A stretch of 64,000 nucleotides of DNA from NCBI RefSeq assembly GCF_019968905.1, contig NZ_CP079946.1, forward strand, positions 1,550,001 to 1,614,000, in the 5' to 3' direction. Made by a program: the position numbers and the translations under genes. Under the pieces are notes generated by a model that saw only the letters and a list, made by a program, of their open reading frames with translations, was not told the DNA's origin and did not search any database. The first letter of the stretch is position 1, and each line of letters opens with the position of its first letter. This DNA is from Corallococcus sp. EGB (GTDB lineage: Bacteria; Myxococcota; Myxococcia; Myxococcales; Myxococcaceae). Positions 16,973 to 26,261 of this stretch are shown one piece after another.

Positions 16973-19900
16973 ATGGGTGGCGGGAGACACGGCAAGGGCC
17001 CACGGACACCGGAGCCCTCCCTTCGCGGACCGGGGCTGGACTCGCGAGGCGAGGACGTGCGAGGCGCGGTGGCCCAGGTCTGCCGGGATGCCGCCCGGCT
17101 GCTCCGGGAGGGGCAGGCGGCGCGCGCGTATTCGGGCCTGGTGTCCGCCAGCCGTTCCCTGCCGATGACGCCCCGGCTCGCGGCGGTGCTGGTGCGGTGC
17201 GCGCTGCGGGCGGGCACGGAGCGCGCCGTCATCACCCTGCTGGACGCGGCGATGGTGACGGAGCGGGGCGAGGTGCGCCGCGCGGTCCGCCGGCAGCTGT
17301 CGCGGGTGCTGCGGCGCACGGGGCAGGAAGCGCGCGCGGCGGCGGTGCTCAACGGGTTGTTGATGGACGCGCCCGACGACGCGCGGGCCCGGTTCGTGCT
17401 CGATGTGATGCGCGAGCGGGTGGCGAAGGCGCGGGAAGCGGCGCCGCGCCAGCCCCCGGCGGAGGACGACGAGTCCCGGACGAAGACCGTGGAGGTGTCC
17501 GCGCTGGCGCTGTCGGATCCGGAGTTGGGGAACACGGTGGTGGAGATGCCGGTGGTCTCCGTACCGGCTCCGTCCGCGTGGGCGCCCCGGGCAGAAACGG
17601 TGCAGGTCCCGCTGGGAGCGTGGGCGAACCCGGGACGGGCGGTGTCGCGAGGCCCGGACTTCCCCTGGGACGACGACGGGCCGGGCCAGGCCCGCGTTGC
17701 GACTCCGCCGAGGGGCGCGAGGTCTGTTCCGGAGCCCAAGCCGTCCGTGACGGCGGCGGGCCCTGCATCCGTTGATGCACGTGGGGCCGAGGAGACGCCG
17801 GCGGCGGGTGAGAAGGCGGGTGATGGGGCGCGGCCGCTGAGCGACCAGGGCACCGCCGCATCGGATGCGCCGTCTCCAGGGGATGGGGGTGGGACGTCGA
17901 AGGTCCTGTCGTCCGCTGATGCCTCGTCTTCGTCCGTGGAGGTGGCGCCGGGTGCTGCCGTCACGTCGACAGGGCCCCGAGACTCGGCAGAGGGCACCGT
18001 TGGCGAAGCGAGCGCGCAGTCGCATCCGGCTGGGAACGGTGCCGCGGCTCGGAGCCCTTCGTCATCGGAGGTTCCCGAACAGGTCGTCGCGGCGATGAGC
18101 GCGTTGCCGTTGTCGGACGCGTCACCCGCGTCGGAGCGCGCTGCGACGGCATCGAACGCATCGCCGTCGGTGGACGGCTCCACGGCGGCTGAGCACGGCA
18201 CGGGTGCGACGTCGCCGGTAGACGCGACACGCTCGCTAGAGCACGTCGGAGCCGCAGCGGCCTCACCGTCACCAGCGAGCGTGACCCAGGGGCATGAGGA
18301 CGTGGCCGCGACGTCGAACACTTCGTCGGACACGGCCGCGGCATCCGAGGAGAAGCCTGTTGCCGCACCTCCTCCTCGCCCGGTGTTCGAAGCGACGCAG
18401 GTCTTCGGCAAGAGGCTCGAGGATGCGTCGCTGGAGGATGCCGCACAGGCCCCCGACGAAAAGCCCGCATCACCGCCGCCATCCCAGGAAGCATCCGCTG
18501 CGGTAGCGGAAGCGCCCTCGAAGAACGCAGGTCACGACGCGCCGGCGCGTTCACCTGGCGCCGGGCTGGTCCCGGGAGCACCTTCCAAGGCCTTCGACGA
18601 AGACGAATCGACGTCGGAGAGCGTCTCCCCGCATCCGGCCGGGCCTGAAGCGGAAGCTCCGGCGAAGTCGTCCGACGAGGCCGCCTCGACAGCGAAGAAG
18701 ACGCCTCCTCGCCCACTGGATGCGGTGCTGGTTCCCGGCGCTCCCGCGAAGAACTTCGACGCGGACGAGCCGACGTCGGAAATCACTCCGCCGCCTTCGC
18801 AGGATGCCTCCGCGGCGGAACCGAGTGCCCCTCCGCGCCCGCCCAGCGCCGTGCTGGTGCCCGGTGCGCCCGCGGTGGCGTTCGACGATGAAGCGTCGAC
18901 TTCGGAGATCATCCCGCCCGGGCGCGTCGAAGCGGAGAAGGCAACGCCGTCCCGTGACGAGAAGTCAGCCGCACCGCGACGGGCCTCTGTCCTGGTTCCC
19001 GCCTCTTCGAAGCCCGCGTTCGACGAGGACGAGGCGACGTCGGAGGTGGTCTTCCCGCAGCCGGAAGCCGCCACGCCGGGCACCTCCACCGCCGCGCCCA
19101 CGCGCGACTCCACGCGCGCCCCTTCGGTGGAGTCCTCCCAGCTCGCCGGGGCCCCGGCTCCGGACGCTCGCACCGTGGAAGAGGGCTCGGAGCGAGCGCA
19201 GTCCCAGCGCCAGGAGGCGCAGCTCATCGCGCGCCGTGCGTGGCGCGAGCTGGCCCAGCTGTACCTCAAGCGCGCGGACCGCGCGAAGGACGCCCCCGAG
19301 CGCGCCGAGGCCCTCACGCGGCTCGCGGAGGTGATGGAGAACGAGCTCCAGGACTCCGCGGGCGCCGCTCGCATGTACCGGGAGATCGTCGAACTCACCG
19401 GCGAGCGCACCGCGTTGCGTGAGCAGGTCCGGCTGCTGTCCCAGCGCGAGGACGCCTCGCTCGTGCGCCGCGCGCTCGATGACGCGATCTCCCGCGCGAG
19501 GACCTCGCGGGCCCGCGCCGTGGCGCTGCTGACGCGAGGCGAGCGGCAGCTGAACATGGGCAACGCCGCGAAGGCGCGCGAGGACTTCGAGGCGGCGGAT
19601 GCGCTCGTGCCCGGGATGCTGCCGGTGCTCGCGGGGCTCGTGCGCAGCGTCTCCGACGAAGAGCGCTTCGCCCAGGTCGAACGGCTGCGCGCCGCCTGTG
19701 CCGCCGCGCCGCGCCGCGCGCCGGATCGCCTGGAGGCGCTGCGGGTGCTCGCGCAGACCGCGGAGGAGTCCCTGGGCGACCTGCGCATCGCGCAGTGGGC
19801 CTGGGCGGAAGTGCTCGCGGAGAACCCGGACAATGATCAGCCCCGCGAGCACCTGCTGGCGCTCGCGCGCCGCCTGGGCGACCTGCCCGCGCTGAGCGCG

Positions 19901-22882
19901 TTGCTGCACGCGCAGCTCGCCCGCGAGCCTCGGGGCCCGGCCGCGCGCAAGGCGCACCTGGAGCGGGTCGCCACGCTGGAGGCGATGGGGGACGCGGGCG
20001 CGGCCCTGGCGGAGCTGCGTCAGGCCGTGCGCTTCGAGCCGGGGCACAAAGAAGCCTGGCTGCTGCTCGCGGACCGATGCACCGAGCGCGAGCAGTTTGG
20101 CGAGGCCGCCTGGGCGCTGGAGAACGCGGCCACCGCGACGGAGGACGACGAGGAGCGCCAGCGCACCTGGGAGCGGCTCGCGCTCTTCTGCCGGGAGGTG
20201 CTGCACAACACCGAGAAGGCCCGCCTCTACGCGCGCCGCGCCGAGAGCCTGCGCAAGGCGCGCGAGCAGCGCGCCCGTCCGCCCGCGCCGGAGCCAACGC
20301 GCCCGGCACAAACGCAGGCCGTCGGGGTACCGCCGCCGTCGGTGCTCGTGGCGCCGCCGGTCGCCGCGGGGAAGGCGCCCGGGAAGCGCAAGGACCTGTC
20401 CGACGAGGTGACGTCCAACACGGATGTTCCGTCGCTGCTTCAGGCGGAAGCGGCGGCGGCCGATGCGCCGGCGAAACGCTCGTCGCGGACGAAGGACGGC
20501 GCGGGCCGGAAGGGCAGCGAAGCGTCCGGGACCGACGCCACCGACGAAGGGAAGCGCGGGCGTGCGGGGGCTCGAACCGAAGGGGCCGACCGCGCGCCGA
20601 AGAAGGATGCAGGGCGCGGCGCGGGAGCCACTCCGGACGCATCGACCTCCACGAAGGCCGCTTCAGCAAGCCAGGCTCCGGTCGCGGACGGCGCCGCGAA
20701 TCCACGCAAGCGCGACGCCGCCAAGGCCCCCGTTGCGCGAAACGGGTCGATGGGGGCGGGCGCCGAGGGAACGGAAGCGCAGCGCCGCCCCGCATCCGGG
20801 AAGGCCCTGGTGGGCAGCACTGCCTCCCTCGCGGAGACAGCTCCCGGCGCGGAGGTCGGCCTCCCGCCAAAGGCACCCTCGGGACGAAATGCGTCCGCAG
20901 GCGGCGCATCGCCCGCCACGGAGACACCTCGGCAACCCAAGGCCCCCTCGGGACGAAATGCGTCCGTCGGCGGCGCATCACCTGCCACGGAGACACCTCG
21001 GCAACCCAAGGCAACCTCGGGACGCCACGCTTCCGTAGGCGGAGCATCGCCCGCCACGGAGACACCTCGGCAACCCAAGGCCCCCTCGGGACGCCACGGT
21101 TCGGTCGCGAGCCCGCCGCAAGACGCGGAGCCACCCCGTCGCGCCGCGTCCACGAAGGCGCCCGCGGAGAGCGCTGTCTCCCTCGCGGAATCCGCCCCCG
21201 CACCCAGCGGCATGTCCCGGGCCGCGAAGCCGCCTCGTGGTGCGGCGAGCATCCCGGCCCAGGAACCCCACCCCGCGCCGGAAGCCGCTGCAGAACACAA
21301 GCCGCGAGCCGCCGCACCTCCGCGCGAAAGGACCACGGCCTTCGGAGCAGCGCTCCCTCCGGACGCGGAGCCCGAAGTCCGCAAGGCCGCCGCCCCCGAG
21401 GACAACGCCTCCCAGCCGCAGGCCACCGCCAGGAACAAGAACGCGGGCACGCAGGTCCGCGAAGCGCCCTCGCGCGTGGAACGCGCACCTCGCGCCGGCC
21501 ACGCACCCCGGGTCGCGTTGTCCGCCAGCGGCGTGGAACCTCCCGCCGCCCCGCGCGCCCCGCTGTCCGCCAGTGGCGTGGAACCGCCGGCCCCCTCGCC
21601 GCGCGCCGTGGGGAGCAGCTCGCGCCCCGCCGGCTCCAAGGGACGCGGCGCTCCCGAAGCTCCGCCCGACATCCCCCTCCTCAGCCAGATTCCGTCGGAG
21701 GACGAAGACGAGGACGCCCAGGAACTCGGCGCCGGGCCCGTGGAGGCCACGAGCGTCATCGCGTGGGAAGCGCCCCCCGGCCGCATGGACCCCGTGCGCC
21801 GCATCCACCGCGCCGGCCGTCCCGAAGGCACCGTCTCCGGCCCGGCCCCCACGCGCCCGCAGGCCGGAGGCCGCCCCACGGTCGGCTCCTCCGAGACCCG
21901 CGAGACCCCCGCCGCCGCTCCAGACGTCGCGCCCCCGGCCGACGCCACCTCCGCGGAGCCCATCGTCTTCAAGCTCGTGCGCGAGCGCCCGCTCGACCCG
22001 AAGGGCTACCGCGGCCTCGTGGACCACTTCGAACAGCGCGGTGACGCCACCCGCGCCGCGCTCATGCGCGAGCTCGCCGACGCCCTGGAGGGCCGCGATG
22101 TCCCCGCGCCTCGCGCGCGGCGCGCGGCCCTCACCAACCAGGAGCGCGCCGGCCTGCGCCACCCGGGCCTGCGCACCCCGGCCGGAGAGCTGCTCGCGTG
22201 CGTGGGCATCGCGCTGTGCCGGCTGTTCCCGTCGCCCGCGCGCATCGCGAGCACCTCGGAGCCCCTGCGCTCCTCCTCCGGCCCCGGCGCCACCGCCATC
22301 CTGGATGCGCTGAACACCGCCGCGCGCCTTCTGGGCGTGCCCCTGCCGGAGCTCGTCGCGGGGGACGACGACACCGCCAACATCACCCCGCTGCACACCA
22401 CCACCCCGCGCCTCGTCGTGGGCCGGCTCCTCGTGCAGCAGCCTCCCACCAACGCCGAGCTGCGCTTCCACGCCGGCCGCGCGCTGTTCTCGCTGTCACC
22501 GGACCTGCTCGCGCTGCGCGCCCTGCGCAAGGACCACCTGCTGCGCGCGCTCGCGCTCCTGTCCTCCGTCCTCAAGAACCCCAAGGACGCCGGCGACGAC
22601 GCCCGCGTGGTGCGCGAGTCCCTGTCCCCCAGGGCCCTGGAGCGCGCCGCCCTGCTGATGGAGCCCGGCACCCGCGACTTCGACGCGTCCCTGCTCGTCG
22701 CCGCCGCGCGGGACTCCGCCAACCGCGCGGGGCTCGTCGCCTGCGGAGGCCCCGGGCCCGCGCTCACCGCGCTCCGGGCCCGCCGTCCACACGACTCAGA
22801 GCTGGAGGAACTGGTCCGCTTCGCCGCCTCCGAGCGCTACCTCGCCCTGCGAGACGCCTCCGAACCCGCCCGCGGCCGCTGA
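16973..22882 (+). CDS. Giant TPR-containing, largely disordered protein
   Basis: 1969 residues and no signal peptide. Residues about 25-150 form TPR-like helices (REGQAARAYSGLVSASRSL, EARAAAVLNGLLMDAPDD). Residues 160-735 are Ala/Ser/Thr/Pro-rich and disordered, with four copies of an LVPGAP...FDxDExTSE motif. About 742-1100 is a central TPR-type solenoid (AWRELAQLYLKRADRAKDAPERAE, AGAALAELRQAVRFEPGHKEAWLLLADRC). 1110-1660 is again disordered, with three 23-residue tandem repeats. About 1665-1969 is a conserved-looking helical domain starting VFKLVRERPLDPKGYRGLVDHFE. TPRs imply protein-protein scaffolding in the cytoplasm. I do not recognise a named family. Leaderless-type start; it abuts the next, convergent gene with no gap. 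Confidence 0.85.
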   Translation: MGGGRHGKGPRTPEPSLRGPGLDSRGEDVRGAVAQVCRDAARLLREGQAARAYSGLVSASRSLPMTPRLAAVLVRCALRAGTERAVITLLDAAMVTERGEVRRAVRRQLSRVLRRTGQEARAAAVLNGLLMDAPDDARARFVLDVMRERVAKAREAAPRQPPAEDDESRTKTVEVSALALSDPELGNTVVEMPVVSVPAPSAWAPRAETVQVPLGAWANPGRAVSRGPDFPWDDDGPGQARVATPPRGARSVPEPKPSVTAAGPASVDARGAEETPAAGEKAGDGARPLSDQGTAASDAPSPGDGGGTSKVLSSADASSSSVEVAPGAAVTSTGPRDSAEGTVGEASAQSHPAGNGAAARSPSSSEVPEQVVAAMSALPLSDASPASERAATASNASPSVDGSTAAEHGTGATSPVDATRSLEHVGAAAASPSPASVTQGHEDVAATSNTSSDTAAASEEKPVAAPPPRPVFEATQVFGKRLEDASLEDAAQAPDEKPASPPPSQEASAAVAEAPSKNAGHDAPARSPGAGLVPGAPSKAFDEDESTSESVSPHPAGPEAEAPAKSSDEAASTAKKTPPRPLDAVLVPGAPAKNFDADEPTSEITPPPSQDASAAEPSAPPRPPSAVLVPGAPAVAFDDEASTSEIIPPGRVEAEKATPSRDEKSAAPRRASVLVPASSKPAFDEDEATSEVVFPQPEAATPGTSTAAPTRDSTRAPSVESSQLAGAPAPDARTVEEGSERAQSQRQEAQLIARRAWRELAQLYLKRADRAKDAPERAEALTRLAEVMENELQDSAGAARMYREIVELTGERTALREQVRLLSQREDASLVRRALDDAISRARTSRARAVALLTRGERQLNMGNAAKAREDFEAADALVPGMLPVLAGLVRSVSDEERFAQVERLRAACAAAPRRAPDRLEALRVLAQTAEESLGDLRIAQWAWAEVLAENPDNDQPREHLLALARRLGDLPALSALLHAQLAREPRGPAARKAHLERVATLEAMGDAGAALAELRQAVRFEPGHKEAWLLLADRCTEREQFGEAAWALENAATATEDDEERQRTWERLALFCREVLHNTEKARLYARRAESLRKAREQRARPPAPEPTRPAQTQAVGVPPPSVLVAPPVAAGKAPGKRKDLSDEVTSNTDVPSLLQAEAAAADAPAKRSSRTKDGAGRKGSEASGTDATDEGKRGRAGARTEGADRAPKKDAGRGAGATPDASTSTKAASASQAPVADGAANPRKRDAAKAPVARNGSMGAGAEGTEAQRRPASGKALVGSTASLAETAPGAEVGLPPKAPSGRNASAGGASPATETPRQPKAPSGRNASVGGASPATETPRQPKATSGRHASVGGASPATETPRQPKAPSGRHGSVASPPQDAEPPRRAASTKAPAESAVSLAESAPAPSGMSRAAKPPRGAASIPAQEPHPAPEAAAEHKPRAAAPPRERTTAFGAALPPDAEPEVRKAAAPEDNASQPQATARNKNAGTQVREAPSRVERAPRAGHAPRVALSASGVEPPAAPRAPLSASGVEPPAPSPRAVGSSSRPAGSKGRGAPEAPPDIPLLSQIPSEDEDEDAQELGAGPVEATSVIAWEAPPGRMDPVRRIHRAGRPEGTVSGPAPTRPQAGGRPTVGSSETRETPAAAPDVAPPADATSAEPIVFKLVRERPLDPKGYRGLVDHFEQRGDATRAALMRELADALEGRDVPAPRARRAALTNQERAGLRHPGLRTPAGELLACVGIALCRLFPSPARIASTSEPLRSSSGPGATAILDALNTAARLLGVPLPELVAGDDDTANITPLHTTTPRLVVGRLLVQQPPTNAELRFHAGRALFSLSPDLLALRALRKDHLLRALALLSSVLKNPKDAGDDARVVRESLSPRALERAALLMEPGTRDFDASLLVAAARDSANRAGLVACGGPGPALTALRARRPHDSELEELVRFAASERYLALRDASEPARGR
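18560..19062. repeat. Four degenerate LVPGAP-FDxDExTSE peptide repeats
   Basis: Within the giant TPR protein, four blocks spaced about 35-60 residues apart read (V)LVPGAP or LVPASS, a short spacer, FD(E/A/D)(D)E and TSE, then a Pro-rich break. The core is kept while the linkers differ, which looks like a repeated binding motif, not recent slippage. Confidence 0.65.
20870..21100. repeat. 69-bp tandem repeat, 3.3 copies, in the giant TPR gene
   Basis: Units start at 20870, 20939, 21008 and 21077 (partial). Each encodes a 23-residue peptide beginning KA(P/T)SGR and containing GGASPATETPRQP. Copies are nearly identical at the DNA level, so the expansion is recent. The unit is a multiple of three and keeps the frame. 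Confidence 0.9.
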
Positions 22883-23752
22883 TCAGTTCGCCAGGATGCG
22901 CAGCGTGAGCACCAGCAGGCGCCCGTTCAGCCCGCCCAGGTCGTGCTGGTACGCCAGGTCCACGCCGCCGCCCCCGGGCGACATGAAGCCCGCGCCCACC
23001 GTCACGCGCGACACCTTCTGGAAGCCGTCGTACGTGTAGCCCACGCGCACCGGGATGGTCTGGTCCAGGATGTACTCCGCGCCCGTGTTGTACGTGAACA
23101 CCGTCGAGTCGCGCGTCTCGAAGTCCCCGCGCACGTCGAACGCCACCACCACCGCCGGCCCCACGTAGGCCGCGTGAGCGGAGTAGTAGCGCGTCAGCTC
23201 CACGTTGTCCGTGTCGATGAGGTTGTGCCCGGACACGCCAATGGTCAGCTCCTCGCTCAGCCGCAACAGCAGGCCCGCGTCCATCGTGATGGAGTTGGCG
23301 AAGCGCGACTGTCCGCTCAGCCGCAGGTAGTGCCCCGACAGGCCGATGAGCAGCGACTGCCCCAAGGGCAGCGCCGCGCCCAGCGTGCTGTAGCTCGACT
23401 TCGTCCGCGCCCCGCCGCGCCCCAGGGACAGCCAGTGGTAGTCCACGCCCAGGGCCAGCCGGCCGCTGCTGGAGTCCGCCAGGCTGATGCCCAGATAGCC
23501 CTCCTTGTTCCGAGGGTCGTATGCCCCCGTGCCCTCGATGCGGTAGGCCGGGAACAGCGCCATCGCCGCGGGATTGCCCAGGAGTGCATCCGCCCCCAGT
23601 CCGGTGGCCCGGTAGGCGCCGCCCATGCCCAGGGAGCGCGCATTCGCGACCTCGCGCAGCTCATCGGCCCGTTCGGGGGTGGCGGCCCGGGAGGTGAAGG
23701 GGAGCACGGACAACGTCAACGACAGGACGGCGACGATGGCACGGAGCGGCAT
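22883..23752 (-). CDS. Outer-membrane beta-barrel protein, PorV/UPF0164-like
   Basis: 289 residues with a signal peptide (about 1-23, ending FTSRAA). The mature start contains LGMGGAYRATGLGADALLGNPAAMAL, the conserved N-terminal pattern of PorV/PorQ and UPF0164-type barrels. The body is a series of amphipathic strands with short turns (LLIGLSGHYLRLS, LTIGVSGHNLIDT, VVVAFDVRGDF, VRVGYTYDGF). It probably forms a 12-14-stranded barrel; its cargo is unknown. The ATG at 23752 is fixed by the signal peptide. A TAGATT box lies 10 nt before it. It diverges from galU across only 60 bp. Confidence 0.8.
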   Translation of the reverse strand: MPLRAIVAVLSLTLSVLPFTSRAATPERADELREVANARSLGMGGAYRATGLGADALLGNPAAMALFPAYRIEGTGAYDPRNKEGYLGISLADSSSGRLALGVDYHWLSLGRGGARTKSSYSTLGAALPLGQSLLIGLSGHYLRLSGQSRFANSITMDAGLLLRLSEELTIGVSGHNLIDTDNVELTRYYSAHAAYVGPAVVVAFDVRGDFETRDSTVFTYNTGAEYILDQTIPVRVGYTYDGFQKVSRVTVGAGFMSPGGGGVDLAYQHDLGGLNGRLLVLTLRILAN

Positions 23753-23762
23753 GGCTGGGGGG

Positions 23763-23768
23763 AATCTA
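23763..23768 (-). promoter_or_regulatory. Candidate -10 box (TAGATT) of the beta-barrel gene
   Basis: TAGATT on the minus strand ends 10 nt before the ATG at 23752. It mirrors the identical TAGATT that precedes the divergent galU gene. Confidence 0.45.
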
Positions 23769-23774
23769 TCCGGC

Positions 23775-23803
23775 TTGCTGGGGTTCTGGGCCACCAATAG
23801 ATT
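23775..23803 (+). promoter_or_regulatory. galU promoter, leaderless-type
   Basis: TTGCTG (23775-23780), a 17-bp spacer and TAGATT (23798-23803) form a sigma-70-like promoter whose -10 box ends 9 nt before the galU ATG. No ribosome-binding site separates them. Confidence 0.55.
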
Positions 23804-23812
23804 CCCCGCCCC

Positions 23813-24718
23813 ATGTCCTCCACCGACACGAAGGCAGCGAAGCTCATCCGCAAGTGCGTCATTCCTGCAGCCGGCCTGGGCACCCGTTTCCTCCCGGCCA
23901 CCAAGGCCGTGCCGAAGGAGATGCTGCCCATCGTCGACACGCCCACCCTCCAGTACATCGTGGAGGAGGCCGTCGCCGCCGGCATCGAGGACGTCGTCGT
24001 CATCAACGGCCGCGGCAAGAGCGCCATCGAGGACCACTTCGACATCGCCTTCGAACTGGAGACCACGATGCGCGCCCGCGGCAAGACGGCGGACGCGGAC
24101 AAGCTGCGCGCCATCGCGAACCTGGTGCGCATCATCAGCGTGCGCCAGAAGGAGCCGCTCGGCCTGGGCCACGCGGTGCTGTGCGCCAGGAGCGTCATCG
24201 GCAACGAGCCCTTCGGCGTCCTCCTGGGGGACGACATGATCGACTCGCCGGAGGATCCGGGCATCGGCCAGCTCGCCCGCGTCTACCAGCAGCACCAGAA
24301 GGCCGTCATCGCGCTGATGGAGGTCCCGGAGAGCGAGACGCACATGTACGGCATCGCCGCCGGCAAGGACCTGGGCAACGGCGTCATCCAGATCGACCAC
24401 GTGGTGGAGAAGCCCAAGAAGGGCACCGCGCCGTCGAACCTGGCGGTGATTGGCCGCTACGTGCTGCCCCCGTCCATCTTCCCCATCCTGGAGAAGCAGA
24501 CCACGGGCGTGGGCGGCGAAATCCAGCTCACGGACGGCCTGGCCACGCTCCAGAAGAGCGAAGGTCTGCTGGGCTACAAGTTCCAGGGCCAGCGCTACGA
24601 CGCCGGTGACAAGGTGGGTTACCTCAAGGCGAACATCGCCTATGCGATGAAGCGCCCCGACCTGCGCGGAGGACTCCTCGAGTACCTGCGCGAGGTCGTC
24701 AAGACGGAGAAGCCGTGA
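23813..24718 (+). CDS. galU: UTP-glucose-1-phosphate uridylyltransferase
   Basis: 301 residues, the normal GalU length. The nucleotide-binding loop (IPAAGLGTRFLPATKAVPKEM, residues 17-37), QKEPLGLGHAV, LLGDDMI, VEKPKKG and VGGEIQLTDG are all present. The enzyme makes UDP-glucose from UTP and glucose-1-phosphate, a precursor for LPS core, capsule and exopolysaccharide, and acts in the cytoplasm. Its stop overlaps the GTG start of the next gene (GTGA), so the two are translationally coupled. The start is leaderless-type with a TTGCTG-17-TAGATT promoter. Confidence 0.96.
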   Translation: MSSTDTKAAKLIRKCVIPAAGLGTRFLPATKAVPKEMLPIVDTPTLQYIVEEAVAAGIEDVVVINGRGKSAIEDHFDIAFELETTMRARGKTADADKLRAIANLVRIISVRQKEPLGLGHAVLCARSVIGNEPFGVLLGDDMIDSPEDPGIGQLARVYQQHQKAVIALMEVPESETHMYGIAAGKDLGNGVIQIDHVVEKPKKGTAPSNLAVIGRYVLPPSIFPILEKQTTGVGGEIQLTDGLATLQKSEGLLGYKFQGQRYDAGDKVGYLKANIAYAMKRPDLRGGLLEYLREVVKTEKP

Positions 24719-25470
24719 AGCGTCTCATCGCCGTATCCGCAGTCCTCGTCTCCCTCGCCGCCGGCGCCTACGTGCTGCCCGGCGGTTCCATCCTCCGGCG
24801 CATGGCCAATGCGCGCGAGGAGAAGCACCTGGCGGCCTTCCGCGTGGAAGGCTCCGTCATCTTCTCCTCGTCGGGCGTCCAGGAGGCGGGGGCTGCCCTC
24901 AACGTCCCCGCGGACCGCCCGGAGCTCCAGGGCGACGGCGTGCTGTCCGTGAAGGTCCCGGGCCGCTGCCGCTTCGACGTGAGCTCGCCCGACAGCAGCC
25001 TCAAGTCCGCCACCGTCCAGGTCTCCGGCAAGAAGCGCGTGGAGGGTAAAGAGCTGCCCGCCGTGTCCGTGCTGGTGGCCCAGGTGTGCGCCCTGCTCGC
25101 GCAGGACGCGGGCAGCGCGCAGGACACCCGGGTGGCCCAGGAGTCGTACCTCCAGGGGCTCGGCGTCAACACCAAGGTGACGTCGCTCGCGCGCTTCGGC
25201 GGCGAGGTGGCCTACGTGCTGGGGGACCCGGTCGAGGGCAAGCCCCAGTTCTGGGTCTACAAGGACGCCTTCCGGGCCGCGCGCCTGCGCTACACGGACA
25301 CGGCCGGGACGGCCTGGGACGTGCGCTTCCTGGACTATGCCTCGCCCGCCACCGGGGACTGGATGCCCCGCACGGTGGAGGTGTGGAAGGCGGGCCAGCG
25401 CATGGTGCGCTTCACGGCCCTCAAGGGGGACAACCGCTCGGCCGTGCCGGACCGGCTCTTCACGCCCTAG
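24715..25470 (+). CDS. Exported protein coupled to galU, unknown function
   Basis: 251 residues from a GTG that overlaps the galU stop by 4 nt. The N-terminus is a signal peptide (RLIAVSAVLVSLAAGAYVLP). The mature part is beta-rich (FRVEGSVIFSS, YVLGDPVEGKPQFWVYKDAF, FLDYASPATGDWMPRTVEVW) and recalls LolA/outer-membrane-lipoprotein-sorting-type folds, whose members read FWV(D/Y)K(D/E)...P in this region. The likeness is weak, so periplasmic lipid or lipoprotein handling is only a suggestion. The tight coupling to galU hints at an envelope role. No lipobox is present. Confidence 0.75.
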   Translation: MKRLIAVSAVLVSLAAGAYVLPGGSILRRMANAREEKHLAAFRVEGSVIFSSSGVQEAGAALNVPADRPELQGDGVLSVKVPGRCRFDVSSPDSSLKSATVQVSGKKRVEGKELPAVSVLVAQVCALLAQDAGSAQDTRVAQESYLQGLGVNTKVTSLARFGGEVAYVLGDPVEGKPQFWVYKDAFRAARLRYTDTAGTAWDVRFLDYASPATGDWMPRTVEVWKAGQRMVRFTALKGDNRSAVPDRLFTP

Positions 25471-25572
25471 CGCGTCACCTTCGATTCGCTTGCGGTGGGC
25501 GGGGCCGGCGGTGAAAGTCCCGCCCGTTCCAGGGCCGGGATTTCCCCGGTTCCCGGCGCGGAGGCGATTCGA

Positions 25573-26181
25573 ATGAAGCTCTATGGCAACCCGATGAGCA
25601 CGTGTACCCGCAAGGTCCTCATCGTCCTGGCGGAGAAGGGCCGCGAGGCCGAGTTCATCCACGTCGACCTGCAGAAGCACGAGCAGAAGTCGCCCGCGCA
25701 CCTGGCGCGCCAGCCCTTCGGCGTGGTGCCCGCGCTGGAAATGGACGACGGCTTCATGATGTACGAGTCGCGCGCCATCGCCCGCTTCCTGGACCGCACC
25801 CTGCCGGGCACCCAGCTGACGCCCGCGGACCCCAAGGCCTACGCGCTGATGGAGCAGTTCATGGGCGTGGAGCAGTCCTACTTCTCCGGCCCGGCGATGA
25901 AGATCGTCATGGAGCGCTTCTTCAACACCAACAACGAAGAGAACGTCGCCAAGGGCCGCGAGGGCGTGAAGAAGCCCCTGCAGGTCATCGACGCGGAGCT
26001 GGCGAAGCGGCCGTTCCTCGCGGGCAATGACTTCTCGCTCGCGGAGGTCTGCTGGGCGCCGTACATGGAGTACCTCTTCATCGTGGGGGAGAAGGACCTC
26101 GTGGCCCCGTACAAGAACGTGATGGCCTGGTGGGACCGCGTGTCCAACCGCCCGTCCGTGAAGAAGGCCCACGGCCGCTAG
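25573..26181 (+). CDS. Glutathione S-transferase
   Basis: 202 residues with the two-part GST layout: an N-terminal thioredoxin-like domain (MKLYGNPMSTCTRKVLIVLAEKG, cis-Pro in FGVVPALEM, ESRAI for gamma-glutamyl binding) and a C-terminal helical domain with FLAGNDFSLAEV, the conserved N-capping box. S9/C11 near the N-terminus are candidate active-site residues, as in phi/theta-type GSTs. It likely conjugates glutathione to electrophiles or reduces peroxides. A GGAGG-like site precedes the ATG. Two hairpins follow its stop. Confidence 0.9.
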   Translation: MKLYGNPMSTCTRKVLIVLAEKGREAEFIHVDLQKHEQKSPAHLARQPFGVVPALEMDDGFMMYESRAIARFLDRTLPGTQLTPADPKAYALMEQFMGVEQSYFSGPAMKIVMERFFNTNNEENVAKGREGVKKPLQVIDAELAKRPFLAGNDFSLAEVCWAPYMEYLFIVGEKDLVAPYKNVMAWWDRVSNRPSVKKAHGR

Positions 26182-26200
26182 TCCCCTCGCACGACCTCGT

Positions 26201-26261
26201 GCCCTCCGAGAGGGCGCTTCGGGCCTCTTCCGCCCCCTGGCTGCCAGGGCGGGAGGGGCCC
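26201..26261 (+). terminator. Tandem hairpins after the GST gene
   Basis: GCCCTC/GAGGGC (26201-26215, 3-nt loop) is followed by a long stem formed by 26221-26240 and 26244-26261 with a CTG loop, a 2-nt bulge and a few G-U pairs. Both lie within 80 bp of the stop codon and probably end the GST transcript. Confidence 0.55.

Noticed and set aside
20870..21100. CRISPR-like direct repeats
   Set aside because: The 69-bp units are back to back with no spacers and read in frame as protein.
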